From the NCBI RefSeq assembly GCF_002119425.1, contig NZ_MDSU01000020.1, positions 1-64,000 on the forward strand: 64,000 nucleotides of DNA, read 5' to 3'. The position numbers and the translations under genes were made by a program. The notes beneath the pieces were generated by a model. That model was given only the letters and a program-made list of their open reading frames with translations. It ran no database searches and was not told the DNA's origin. Within the stretch, counting starts at the first letter, position 1. Each line of letters opens with the position of its first letter. Shown one piece after another: positions 33,357 to 41,961 of this stretch. This DNA is from Desulfurella amilsii. GTDB taxonomy: Bacteria; Campylobacterota_A; Desulfurellia; Desulfurellales; Desulfurellaceae.

Positions 33357-33909
33357 GAGTATAATATTTTGCGGTGTTGGCGGTGATGGTATCATTACTG
33401 CGTCAAATATTTGCGCAAATGCTCTCTTAAGGGCTAACTTTGATGTAAAAAAAAGCGAAGTGCATGGCATGAGCCAAAGGGGTGGCAGCGTAAATGCATT
33501 TTTAATTTACGGCAAAAAAGTTTATTCTCTGCTACCAGCAAAAGCTAGCGTGGATTACATGTTTGCAAGTGAGAAATTAGAAGCCCTACGTAGTGTAGAC
33601 TATATGAACGAAGCCTCAATTGCTTTAATAAACGACAGAATTGTCCCTATAGTTGGTGCCAAGATAGATCAAGATGAGATAAATCAGTATTTGAACAGTT
33701 TTCCTTTTGAGCAAAATATTATAAACTTTAACGAAGTGGCAAAACTTCACAATATGCAAAAGGGCGTTAACACAATTATGCTCGGGTATTTTTCAAAAAT
33801 CATCGAGATAGACAAAAAACATTTTACAAGGGCAATAGCAGATACTTTAAATCCTAAATTAATTGATATAAATATAGAAGCTTTTGAAATAGGATTAAAT
33901 CTTTCATGA
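33349..33909 (+). CDS. iorB: indolepyruvate:ferredoxin oxidoreductase, beta subunit
   Basis: 186 residues, the gamma-type domain of 2-oxoacid:ferredoxin oxidoreductases (CGVGGDGIITASNI start; HGMSQRGGSVNAF). Its start overlaps iorA by 8 bases and its end overlaps the HD-GYP gene start by 4, so all are coupled. Confidence 0.92.
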   Translation: MNKSIIFCGVGGDGIITASNICANALLRANFDVKKSEVHGMSQRGGSVNAFLIYGKKVYSLLPAKASVDYMFASEKLEALRSVDYMNEASIALINDRIVPIVGAKIDQDEINQYLNSFPFEQNIINFNEVAKLHNMQKGVNTIMLGYFSKIIEIDKKHFTRAIADTLNPKLIDINIEAFEIGLNLS

Positions 33910-35429
33910 ATAAACTTTTGTACTTGAATGAGTTTATAAAGCGCATCACCAATATAGATGAAATTGAGCAAGTAGCAAAATTAACTGCATTTATATGTAG
34001 GAAGTTTTTTGATGCAAGAAATTTAGTCTTTTTTTTAGAAGATAATGGTGTCATAAAACCTATTTATTTTGAAAAATCCCTTAGCGCCGCCGATTTGCTT
34101 TTTTATCAAAAGTTTTTTAGTTGTGAAAGTGAAAGTTTTATTATTTACCCAAAAGAAATTAAATACAGTAGTCATTTATACAAACTTCTTTCTTTTTATG
34201 AGTCCAATTACTTAGTATTGAAATCTTTTGATTGTGATAATAAAGTGCGCGTTTTATTGAGTTTTGGCGTAAAAGAGTTAACACAAGACACTCAAGATTA
34301 TCTTGAGAGTTTTTTAAATGTAGTAAAGCTAAAGATAAAGTACCTATTTTCTATGAAAAGTTTAAAAAACTCACTTAAAGCCACAAAAGCTGCTTTGGAT
34401 AGTTCTTTGGCCGTTTTGTCAAATTTAGCAGAAATTAGAGATGTTTATACAAAGGGTCATATGCAGAGAGTTTCTGCGTATTCAAGGAATATAGCTTTAA
34501 ATTTGAAGCTTGATAATGTAGAAACTATTGAAAAAGCAGCTCTTTTGCACGATATTGGCAAGATTGGTATACCAGATGCAATTTTATTAAAACCAGCTAA
34601 ATTATCAGAACAGGAGTACAAATTTATTAAAAAACATCCAGAGTTTTCAGAATACATATTGTCTCAGATAAAGGGTTTTGAAGATATAATTAAAATCATT
34701 AGGTCTCACCACGAATATTTAGATGGCAGTGGCTACCCAGATGGCTTAAAAAACGGTGAAATAATGTTAGAAGCAAAAATTATCACCATAGCAGATATAT
34801 TTGATGCGCTAACTACAGATAGACCATACAGAAAGGCAATAGGAGCAAAAGAGGCTATAAAATTAATGTTTAATAAATTTAGAGGCAAAATTGATGAAGA
34901 GATTTTAAGTAAATCAGTAGAGGTGCTGTTGAAATCTAAAAGTATGGTTTGTGATATAGAGCAATATAGCCAACAATTAGAAGAAATGAGAAACATGGTG
35001 TTTTTTATTGATTACGAAACAGGCTTTTATTCTAGGCATTATTTGCCTAAATTTTCACATCAAATAGACCAAGATGCTCACCTTTTGCTGCTTGATTTAC
35101 ATGATATGCGCACGATTAACTTTACTTATTCAAGGTTTGTAGGCGATAAGTTAATTTACACCTTCTCACAAATGATCCGTGAAGTTTTTGTTCGATACCC
35201 AAGCGAGTTTTTTCGGATTGGTGGAGATTCATTTGTGGTTGTAATAAAGCAGAAGATAGAAAACCTCACAAACGACATATTAGATCTGGATCATAAATTA
35301 AAAGCCGCATGTAAAGATATTAACCCTTCATTTTGGTTTTCTAGCTGCGATTTTTCTCAAGGGGATGATATTAATAAGCGTTTACAAGAATTGACTACTA
35401 ACATATTCTATAAAAGGAGAGTTTCGTAA
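33906..35429 (+). CDS. HD-GYP phosphodiesterase with a degenerate C-terminal GGDEF domain
   Basis: 507 residues. An N-terminal GAF-like region (about 10-150), then an HD-GYP domain (about 175-345) with LLHDIGKIGIPD, a SHHEYLDGSGYPDGL motif and IADIFDALTTDRPYR, i.e. the metal ligands and GYP signature for cleaving c-di-GMP. The C-terminal third (about 365-505) is a GGDEF-type domain whose signature is GGDSF, and it lacks a convincing cyclase active site, so it may bind GTP or c-di-GMP instead. No membrane helix. It sits between iorB and valS by overlap only, without evident link to either. Confidence 0.88.
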   Translation: MNKLLYLNEFIKRITNIDEIEQVAKLTAFICRKFFDARNLVFFLEDNGVIKPIYFEKSLSAADLLFYQKFFSCESESFIIYPKEIKYSSHLYKLLSFYESNYLVLKSFDCDNKVRVLLSFGVKELTQDTQDYLESFLNVVKLKIKYLFSMKSLKNSLKATKAALDSSLAVLSNLAEIRDVYTKGHMQRVSAYSRNIALNLKLDNVETIEKAALLHDIGKIGIPDAILLKPAKLSEQEYKFIKKHPEFSEYILSQIKGFEDIIKIIRSHHEYLDGSGYPDGLKNGEIMLEAKIITIADIFDALTTDRPYRKAIGAKEAIKLMFNKFRGKIDEEILSKSVEVLLKSKSMVCDIEQYSQQLEEMRNMVFFIDYETGFYSRHYLPKFSHQIDQDAHLLLLDLHDMRTINFTYSRFVGDKLIYTFSQMIREVFVRYPSEFFRIGGDSFVVVIKQKIENLTNDILDLDHKLKAACKDINPSFWFSSCDFSQGDDINKRLQELTTNIFYKRRVS

Positions 35430-35434
35430 AGCTT

Positions 35435-38041
35435 ATGGATAGTTATAATAGCGATTTTGAAAAAGATATATATAGGTTTTGGGAAGAAAATGGTTTTTTT
35501 AAACCGGAGATAAACCCAGATGGGGAGCCTTTTAGTGTGGTTATACCACCTCCAAATGTAACGGGAGCTTTGCATATTGGCCATGCGCTAAATCAAACGC
35601 TACAGGATATTTTTGCTAGATATAAGCGTATGTGTGGCTACAGTGTACTGTGGCTTCCAGGCACAGATCATGCAGGCATTGCTACACAAACTATGGTTGA
35701 GCGTGATTTGGCAAAAAAAGGTATCAAAAAAGATGATATTGGCAGGCAGGCGTTTATTGAAAAAATATGGGAGTGGAAAAATACTTATGGAAACAAAATA
35801 ATAGACCAAATAAAAAGGCTCGGGGCAAGTTGCGATTTTTCTAGACTGCGCTTTACTATGGATGAAGGACTCTCTAAAGCCGTTAAAAAAGCGTTTGTCG
35901 AGCTTTACAACGCAGGCTACATTTACAAAGGCGAGTATATTATCAATTGGTGTCCAAGCTGTCATACTGCTTTGTCTGATTTAGAGGTTGAATACGAAGA
36001 AGAACAATCAAAGCTTTATTATCTGAAGTATTTTCTGGAAGATTCCAAGGATTTTTTGATAGTTGCAACCACACGGCCAGAAACGCTTTTTGGTGATACG
36101 GCAGTTGCAGTTAACCCCAAAGATGAACGCTATGCGCATTATGTGGGCAAAAAGGTCATATTGCCACTTGTAGGCAGGCTTATTGACATAATAGAGGATA
36201 ATTATGTTGACATGGGCTTTGGCAGTGGTGTGGTAAAAATTACACCTGCTCACGATCCCAATGATTTTGAAGTAGGCAAAAGGCACAATTTGGATATAGT
36301 TATTGCAATAGATGATTATGGTAGAATGACGCACAACGCTCCTGATTTAGAAGGCCTAGATAGGTTTGAAGCAAGAAAAATTACAGTAGAAAAGCTAAAA
36401 GAAGCAGATCTTATTTACAAAATAGAAGACTATACGCATTCGGTTGGTCACTGTTATCGCTGTAATACTGTGATTGAGCCCTACATTTCAAAACAATGGT
36501 TTGTAAAAACAAAAGATTTAGCAAAAAAAGCCATAGAGGTTGTTGAAAACACTTCAATTAAGTTTATACCAAAACACTGGGAGAAAACTTACTTTGAGTG
36601 GATGTATAATATTAGAGATTGGTGTATTTCAAGGCAAATTTGGTGGGGTCATAGGATTCCAGCCTATACATGTAAGCAATGCGGTGAGGTTTTTGTTAGC
36701 GAAAATCCTATTAATAAATGTCCAAAGTGCGCAGGAGAGTTATTGCAAGAAACCGATGTATTAGATACATGGTTTTCTTCTGCATTGTGGCCATTTTCTA
36801 CATTTGGTTGGCCAGACAATACAGATGATTTAAAAAGATTTTATCCAACGAGTTTGCTTGTGACGGGTTTTGATATAATTTTCTTTTGGGTTGCAAGGAT
36901 GATAATGATGGGCATGTTTTTCATGAAGGATGTACCTTTTAGGGATGTTTATATACATGCTTTAGTAAGGGACAAATACGGACAGAAGATGAGCAAAACC
37001 AAAGGCAATGTCATAGATCCGCTAGATGTAATTGATAAGTATGGGGCAGACTCATTGCGATTTACACTAGCGATACTAGCAGCGCAAGGTAGAGATATAA
37101 AGCTTTCTTATGATCAAATTGAATCCTATAGGCGTTTTATGAATAAAATCTGGAATGCCTACAGATTTATTGAAATAAATACAAAAGATTTTAAGCCAAA
37201 TAGAAGCATACAGGTATACTCAAGTGCGAGTTTGTGGATAAAATCTAGGCTGTCAAAAACAATTAACCAGGTAGCACAAAGCCTTGATGACTATAAATTT
37301 AATGAAGCTGCAGAAAGTTTGTATCAGTTTGTGTGGCATGAGTTTTGCGATTACTATATTGAAATGAGTAAGGCTCATATTAACAAAGATGAATATAGCG
37401 ATGAGGTTAAACAAACACTGCTTGAAGTTTTTGAGCAAATATTAAGATTGTTACACCCATTTGCACCATTTATTAGCGAGTTTTTGTGGCAAAAAATCCC
37501 TATCCGATCAGGCCAATCCATAATGATAGCCAGCTTTCCTAAAAGCAATAGCCAGAATGATGCTTTAGAGCAAGAATTTGATTTATTGATAGAATTAATT
37601 AAAGCTATGAGAATTTTAAGAAGCGAAAATTCCATAGCTACTAACAAAAAAATAAACTTTTACCTTAAACCACTAAACAAAGAAGTTGAAAAGATTGTGC
37701 AAAGCTATAAAAAATACATTCTATTACTTGCAAATGCAAAAGATTTATCTATAATTGAAAAAGATGTGCCAAAAAGTTTTATACAGCCAACTAAATATGG
37801 CGATATATTTTTAGAAGCAGGCCAGAATGTGGATGTTGAAGGTGAAATTTTGAGATTAAAAAAAGTAATTGAAAAAGCACAAACTTCTATAGATTTCTTA
37901 AACAAACGATTGCGCAATGATGAATTTGTATCTAAAGCACCCAAAGAGCTCACTGAAAAAAGTAAGCAAGAGCTTCAAGAAGCTATTCTAATAAAAGACA
38001 ATGCAAAAAAGAGGATTGAACAATTAGAGAGAGTTTTATGA
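35435..38041 (+). CDS. valS: valyl-tRNA synthetase
   Basis: 868 residues, class I synthetase. HIGH motif in GALHIGHALN (about 47), editing domain around TTRPETLFGDTA, KMSKS as KMSKTKGN, zinc-binding pairs (CKQCGEVF and CPKC) and a C-terminal coiled coil (EILRLKKVIEKAQTS region). Essential for translation. Five bases after the HD-GYP gene. Confidence 0.97.
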   Translation: MDSYNSDFEKDIYRFWEENGFFKPEINPDGEPFSVVIPPPNVTGALHIGHALNQTLQDIFARYKRMCGYSVLWLPGTDHAGIATQTMVERDLAKKGIKKDDIGRQAFIEKIWEWKNTYGNKIIDQIKRLGASCDFSRLRFTMDEGLSKAVKKAFVELYNAGYIYKGEYIINWCPSCHTALSDLEVEYEEEQSKLYYLKYFLEDSKDFLIVATTRPETLFGDTAVAVNPKDERYAHYVGKKVILPLVGRLIDIIEDNYVDMGFGSGVVKITPAHDPNDFEVGKRHNLDIVIAIDDYGRMTHNAPDLEGLDRFEARKITVEKLKEADLIYKIEDYTHSVGHCYRCNTVIEPYISKQWFVKTKDLAKKAIEVVENTSIKFIPKHWEKTYFEWMYNIRDWCISRQIWWGHRIPAYTCKQCGEVFVSENPINKCPKCAGELLQETDVLDTWFSSALWPFSTFGWPDNTDDLKRFYPTSLLVTGFDIIFFWVARMIMMGMFFMKDVPFRDVYIHALVRDKYGQKMSKTKGNVIDPLDVIDKYGADSLRFTLAILAAQGRDIKLSYDQIESYRRFMNKIWNAYRFIEINTKDFKPNRSIQVYSSASLWIKSRLSKTINQVAQSLDDYKFNEAAESLYQFVWHEFCDYYIEMSKAHINKDEYSDEVKQTLLEVFEQILRLLHPFAPFISEFLWQKIPIRSGQSIMIASFPKSNSQNDALEQEFDLLIELIKAMRILRSENSIATNKKINFYLKPLNKEVEKIVQSYKKYILLLANAKDLSIIEKDVPKSFIQPTKYGDIFLEAGQNVDVEGEILRLKKVIEKAQTSIDFLNKRLRNDEFVSKAPKELTEKSKQELQEAILIKDNAKKRIEQLERVL

Positions 38042-39891
38042 GAAAAATTTTATTTGTCTGTTTGACTGTTTTATTTTTGGCAAAAGTTGCATATGCAGAT
38101 GTGGGCGAAAATTTTGCACACGAGCTTACTTCTTCCTTGGTTGAGCAAAAGGGTAAAGTTATAGGTGTTGAAAAGAATACAGTAGTTCTTGATAAAGGCT
38201 CAAATGATGGTATTATGAAAGGTGAGCTTGTCTATATTTACAAAAATTTAGGTGTATTTGTTGATCCAACTACGCAAAAACGCATTGATTTAAAAAGTGG
38301 GCGTTGCTATGCTCAAGTAGAAAGTGTAGAGCCCACTAAAAGCACAGCTAAAATAATTAGAGGTACAAAAAAGATCCAAAAGTATTTTTTAGGTCTACCA
38401 ATTATAACAAATGGCTATACTTACTCAAAGCCGGATGTGTCAGATAATGATGAGTGGATAATAGGTAAAAGTTTATACAGAGTGGCTATTGTTACAAGGA
38501 ACCCTGTGTTATTTGACAGTATAAGAAATGCCCTTGAGTCAACAAAAAAATTTGAAGTAGTTGATCCAGATACAATCGAGATCGCTATGACAAAGGAGAA
38601 AATTACGTCAATTAGTACACCAGAGGATATTGAAAAACTATGTAGTGACGTAAATTGTGATTTTGTAATACCTGTATATTTAAAAAACAATAACCAAATA
38701 TCGTATAACATATACAATGGCTACAGTGGTGATCTAATATATTCTACAAGCTCCAAAATAAGTCAACAAGAAATGGAAAAACTAAAAACAACTAAACTTG
38801 CGGAGAATCTCCCACCAGAAAATGCTGTACCCAGTACACTAAATATTGAACCAAGACTCACATTGTGGGAAAGTTTGCTTAACAAGTTTGGCTTATATAG
38901 CAAATATTCAAACCTTGGCGCATCGAGTGCTACTATGAGGCTTGTTAACTACGCAAATATTGGATATCAAGCCAAAGCTTTGGCTGCTACGGGCGATTTA
39001 ATTATTGTTGCAAACAAAGGCCAATTAGAGTTATATCGGTTTGATGGATACTCGCTAAATAAGGTTGCAAGCGCCAATGTAGGGTATAATATATTTAACA
39101 TCGATACCGCTCAAATTGACGGTAAGACTTATCTTGCTATCTCAAGTTTTAACCCCTACGGTCAGCTTTCATCATCTATAGCCTATATTGAAGGCTCTTC
39201 TATACATATTATCAAAGATTCTATAGGCTATTGTTTAAGATTCTTTGATATTTACTCAAAACCACAGTTAATTGCTCAAAATATGTCCATTGGTTCAAGA
39301 TTTTATGGGCCAATTTACGAAATGAACTTAAATGGTACAATTACAAAAGAGCTGAAATTACCTATAGATCCAGAGTCTTTTTATGAGTTTGAACAAATAG
39401 GAGACAAATTAGTGTATGCTACACCAAACAACGAAATTGCGATTTATGATATAGCTAATAAGAAAAATTTCTTAACAGGCCAGTATATTAGCGGCAGTGT
39501 TGAGCCAATACAAAGATACTCTCATTCATATAATCCCAATGAAAATTATTTCGAAAATAAAAACAAAGGAGTTGTGTATATACAAAATGTCTTAAAGTTT
39601 TTTAAGCATCAAGACAACTACTATGTTTTAGTCCCAAAAAGTTATAGGAGCAATGCAGTACAGGTTGCGGGCAGCCACTACAACGCATACAGTATATCTA
39701 TGTATAAGCTTGATAATAATAAACTACAAGATGTGTGGAATTCGGGTAGCGTTTCTGGCCGAGTAGTAAACTTTGCAAGACAAAATGATTATATAGTAGG
39801 ATTGATTGCAACGCCAGCTCCATTTTTTACGCGATTTATATTGGGTGAAAATGATATCTATAGATTGACTATATTTGAAATTAACAAATGA
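38038..39891 (+). CDS. exported FlgT-like/beta-propeller protein, function unknown
   Basis: 617 residues. Signal peptide ending AYA (residue 20). N-terminal part (about 35-115) has the FlgT C-terminal-type pattern GKVIGVEKNTVVLDKGSNDG...GELVYIYK. A middle alpha/beta region (about 145-240) resembles a CsgG/FlgT-like nucleotide-free domain. The C-terminal half (about 300-615) reads as a repeated blade pattern of a beta-propeller. It may be an outer-membrane-associated or flagellum-related component. Overlaps valS and polX by four bases each. Confidence 0.6.
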   Translation: MRKILFVCLTVLFLAKVAYADVGENFAHELTSSLVEQKGKVIGVEKNTVVLDKGSNDGIMKGELVYIYKNLGVFVDPTTQKRIDLKSGRCYAQVESVEPTKSTAKIIRGTKKIQKYFLGLPIITNGYTYSKPDVSDNDEWIIGKSLYRVAIVTRNPVLFDSIRNALESTKKFEVVDPDTIEIAMTKEKITSISTPEDIEKLCSDVNCDFVIPVYLKNNNQISYNIYNGYSGDLIYSTSSKISQQEMEKLKTTKLAENLPPENAVPSTLNIEPRLTLWESLLNKFGLYSKYSNLGASSATMRLVNYANIGYQAKALAATGDLIIVANKGQLELYRFDGYSLNKVASANVGYNIFNIDTAQIDGKTYLAISSFNPYGQLSSSIAYIEGSSIHIIKDSIGYCLRFFDIYSKPQLIAQNMSIGSRFYGPIYEMNLNGTITKELKLPIDPESFYEFEQIGDKLVYATPNNEIAIYDIANKKNFLTGQYISGSVEPIQRYSHSYNPNENYFENKNKGVVYIQNVLKFFKHQDNYYVLVPKSYRSNAVQVAGSHYNAYSISMYKLDNNKLQDVWNSGSVSGRVVNFARQNDYIVGLIATPAPFFTRFILGENDIYRLTIFEINK

Positions 39892-41609
39892 GCTTTGAAG
39901 ATAATGAAAAATTGGCCTCTATATTTGAGACAATAGCGGACGCATTGGAATTTTTAAACGATAACCCATTTAAAATAAGAGCTTACAGAAATGCAGTAGA
40001 TTCAATTAGAAGCTTAAATGAGAGTATTGTAGATATTTATTCTAAATCAAACCCTAAGAAAGTAGAAGGTATTGGTAAAGATTTAGAGCAAAAAATTAAA
40101 GAATATATTGATACAAAAAAGGTAGCATATTTAGACGAGCTTCTAGAAAAAGTACCATACACACTTTTTCAACTAAAGGATATAAGGGGTTTAGGGCCAA
40201 AAACCCTCTACAAGATGTTTGAGCGCTACCGTGTAAGGACACTTGAAGATGTCAAAAAGCTAGTGTTTGAAAATGACGAGCTCAAAGATATATCTTTATT
40301 GGAAAAGAGTATAAAAAAAATTAGAGAAGGTATAGAACTTTTTGAAGAAGGGCAATCACGCTTTTCTCTTGGCGCAAGTTTGCTTATTGCCAAAGGTTTG
40401 ATTGAGCAAATTTTAAAAATAGACTATGTGGTTAAAGCTGAGATAGCAGGTAGTACGCGCAGGGGCAAAGAAACTGTTGGGGACCTTGATATACTTATTT
40501 GCACAAAAGATTTTAAAAATGTCTCAAAAGCTTTGGCAAACTTACCACACAAGCAGATAATCGCTTTGGGTGATACTAAGGTGAGCTTGCTTTTATCTAA
40601 TAACATGCAAGTAGATTTTAGAATCGTAGATGATGAATCTTTTGCTTGTGCTTTGCAGTACTTTACCGGGTCAAAAGAGCACAATGTGCGCGTGCGTGAG
40701 ATTGCAATCAAAAAAGGTTTTAAACTAAATGAATACGGTTTGTTTTTTAAAGACAAAAAGATTGAAACAAAAAGCGAAGAAGACATTTACAAAGCACTTG
40801 GTCTTTGCTATATAAAACCCACACTTAGAGAAAATAAAGGCGAGATTGAGGCTTGTTTATCAAATAATTTGCCTGATGTTGTAGAATTGGAAGACATAAA
40901 AGGCGATTTACATGTCCATTCAAATTATTCTGATGGTTTAATGAATCTTGAAGAGATTATTCAAGAGGCAATAAATCGTGGCTATGAATACATTGCAATT
41001 ACAGATCACTCTGTTTCTTCTTATGTTGCAAATGGTTTAAGCGTTGAGCGCTTGTATGAGCAATTAAATGAAATAGACAAACTTAAATCCAAGTATAAAG
41101 GTAAAATAAACATACTTGCAGGCAGTGAAGTTGATATCAAAAAAGATGGTAGCTTAGATTTTGACGATAGTGTGCTAAAAGATTTAGATATTGTTATCGC
41201 TTCGATTCATCAGGGCTTTGGAAACTCGAAAGACATAAATACAAAAAGAATCATCGCTGCAATAGAAAACCCTTATGTAAACATCATAGGTCACCCAACT
41301 GGTAGACTTATAAGTCAAAGACCGCCGTATGAGCTTGATATGCAAAGCATTGTAGAAAAGGCTGCAAAGCACAAAACAGCTTTAGAAATAAACTCTTTTT
41401 ATTTGCGTTTAGACTTAAATGACGAACATGCAAGACTTGCAAAAGCCTTTGGTGCAAAATTGTGCATTAATACAGATACACACACCAAAGATAATTTTAA
41501 TTACATGCTTTTTGGTGTGTTAACCGCACAAAGAGGCTGGCTTGAAAAAAGTGATTGCCTTAATACACTAAACTATAGTAAATTAAAACAGTTTCTTAAG
41601 AAGCGCTAA
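39888..41609 (+). CDS. polX: family X DNA polymerase with PHP 3'-5' exonuclease (PolX)
   Basis: 573 residues. N-terminal HhH region, helix-hairpin-helix PLKD-like segments (VEGIGKDLEQKIKEYI; DIRGLGPKTLYKMF), polymerase palm with GSTRRGKETVGDLDILI and DFRIV (catalytic Asp), then a PHP domain from about residue 335 (GDLHVHSNYSDG, ITDHS, GSEVDI, NTDTH). Bacterial PolX fills gaps in base excision repair, and may act with the glycosylase encoded upstream. Its last 14 bases overlap the end of the opposing rpsT gene. Confidence 0.95.
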   Translation: MSFEDNEKLASIFETIADALEFLNDNPFKIRAYRNAVDSIRSLNESIVDIYSKSNPKKVEGIGKDLEQKIKEYIDTKKVAYLDELLEKVPYTLFQLKDIRGLGPKTLYKMFERYRVRTLEDVKKLVFENDELKDISLLEKSIKKIREGIELFEEGQSRFSLGASLLIAKGLIEQILKIDYVVKAEIAGSTRRGKETVGDLDILICTKDFKNVSKALANLPHKQIIALGDTKVSLLLSNNMQVDFRIVDDESFACALQYFTGSKEHNVRVREIAIKKGFKLNEYGLFFKDKKIETKSEEDIYKALGLCYIKPTLRENKGEIEACLSNNLPDVVELEDIKGDLHVHSNYSDGLMNLEEIIQEAINRGYEYIAITDHSVSSYVANGLSVERLYEQLNEIDKLKSKYKGKINILAGSEVDIKKDGSLDFDDSVLKDLDIVIASIHQGFGNSKDINTKRIIAAIENPYVNIIGHPTGRLISQRPPYELDMQSIVEKAAKHKTALEINSFYLRLDLNDEHARLAKAFGAKLCINTDTHTKDNFNYMLFGVLTAQRGWLEKSDCLNTLNYSKLKQFLKKR

Positions 41610-41877
41610 CTTCTTTTAGTTTTTTATTTGTGGCTCTTGTAAGCCTTGAAACCAACCTTGCAGCTTTATTTTTATGTATGACGCCTTTGCTTTTAGTTTT
41701 GTGAATTATTTTTTGCGCCTTTTTCAATTCTTGATCTAAACCTTGTGTGTCAGCGCTATTTATAGCAAGCCTTGCTTGCTTAACGGTATTTTTTAGCCTT
41801 GTCCTGTACGATTTGTTTCTTAAGTATCTTTTTTTGTTTTGTTTTACTCTTTTAAGAGCCGACCTATGATTTGCCAC
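41596..41877 (-). CDS. rpsT: 30S ribosomal protein S20
   Basis: 93 residues, very basic: starts MANHRSALKRVKQNKKRYLRN and ends LTRATNKKLKEVSAS, matching S20. AGGAGG before the ATG. The gene has its own promoter and its 3' end overlaps that of polX (convergent). Confidence 0.96.
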   Translation of the reverse strand: MANHRSALKRVKQNKKRYLRNKSYRTRLKNTVKQARLAINSADTQGLDQELKKAQKIIHKTKSKGVIHKNKAARLVSRLTRATNKKLKEVSAS

Positions 41878-41904
41878 ATCTACCTCCTGTCAAAAACTAT
41901 AGAT

Positions 41905-41933
41905 TTAATAGCATATCTTTAGTATAAAGTCAA
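41905..41933 (-). promoter_or_regulatory. sigma-70 promoter for rpsT
   Basis: Minus strand TTGACT, a 17-base spacer and TATTAA, with a leader of about 20 bases containing AGGAGGT. Its -35 overlaps the terminator of the upstream gene. Confidence 0.6.
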
Positions 41934-41954
41934 ATTTAAATTTTTGAATTTGAC
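41929..41954 (-). terminator. AT-rich hairpin after the GGDEF/EAL gene
   Basis: GTCAAATT and AATTTGAC are inverted with a 10-base loop, followed by TTTATACT on the minus strand; 8 bases after the gene's stop codon. Confidence 0.45.
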
Positions 41955-41961
41955 TATTATT

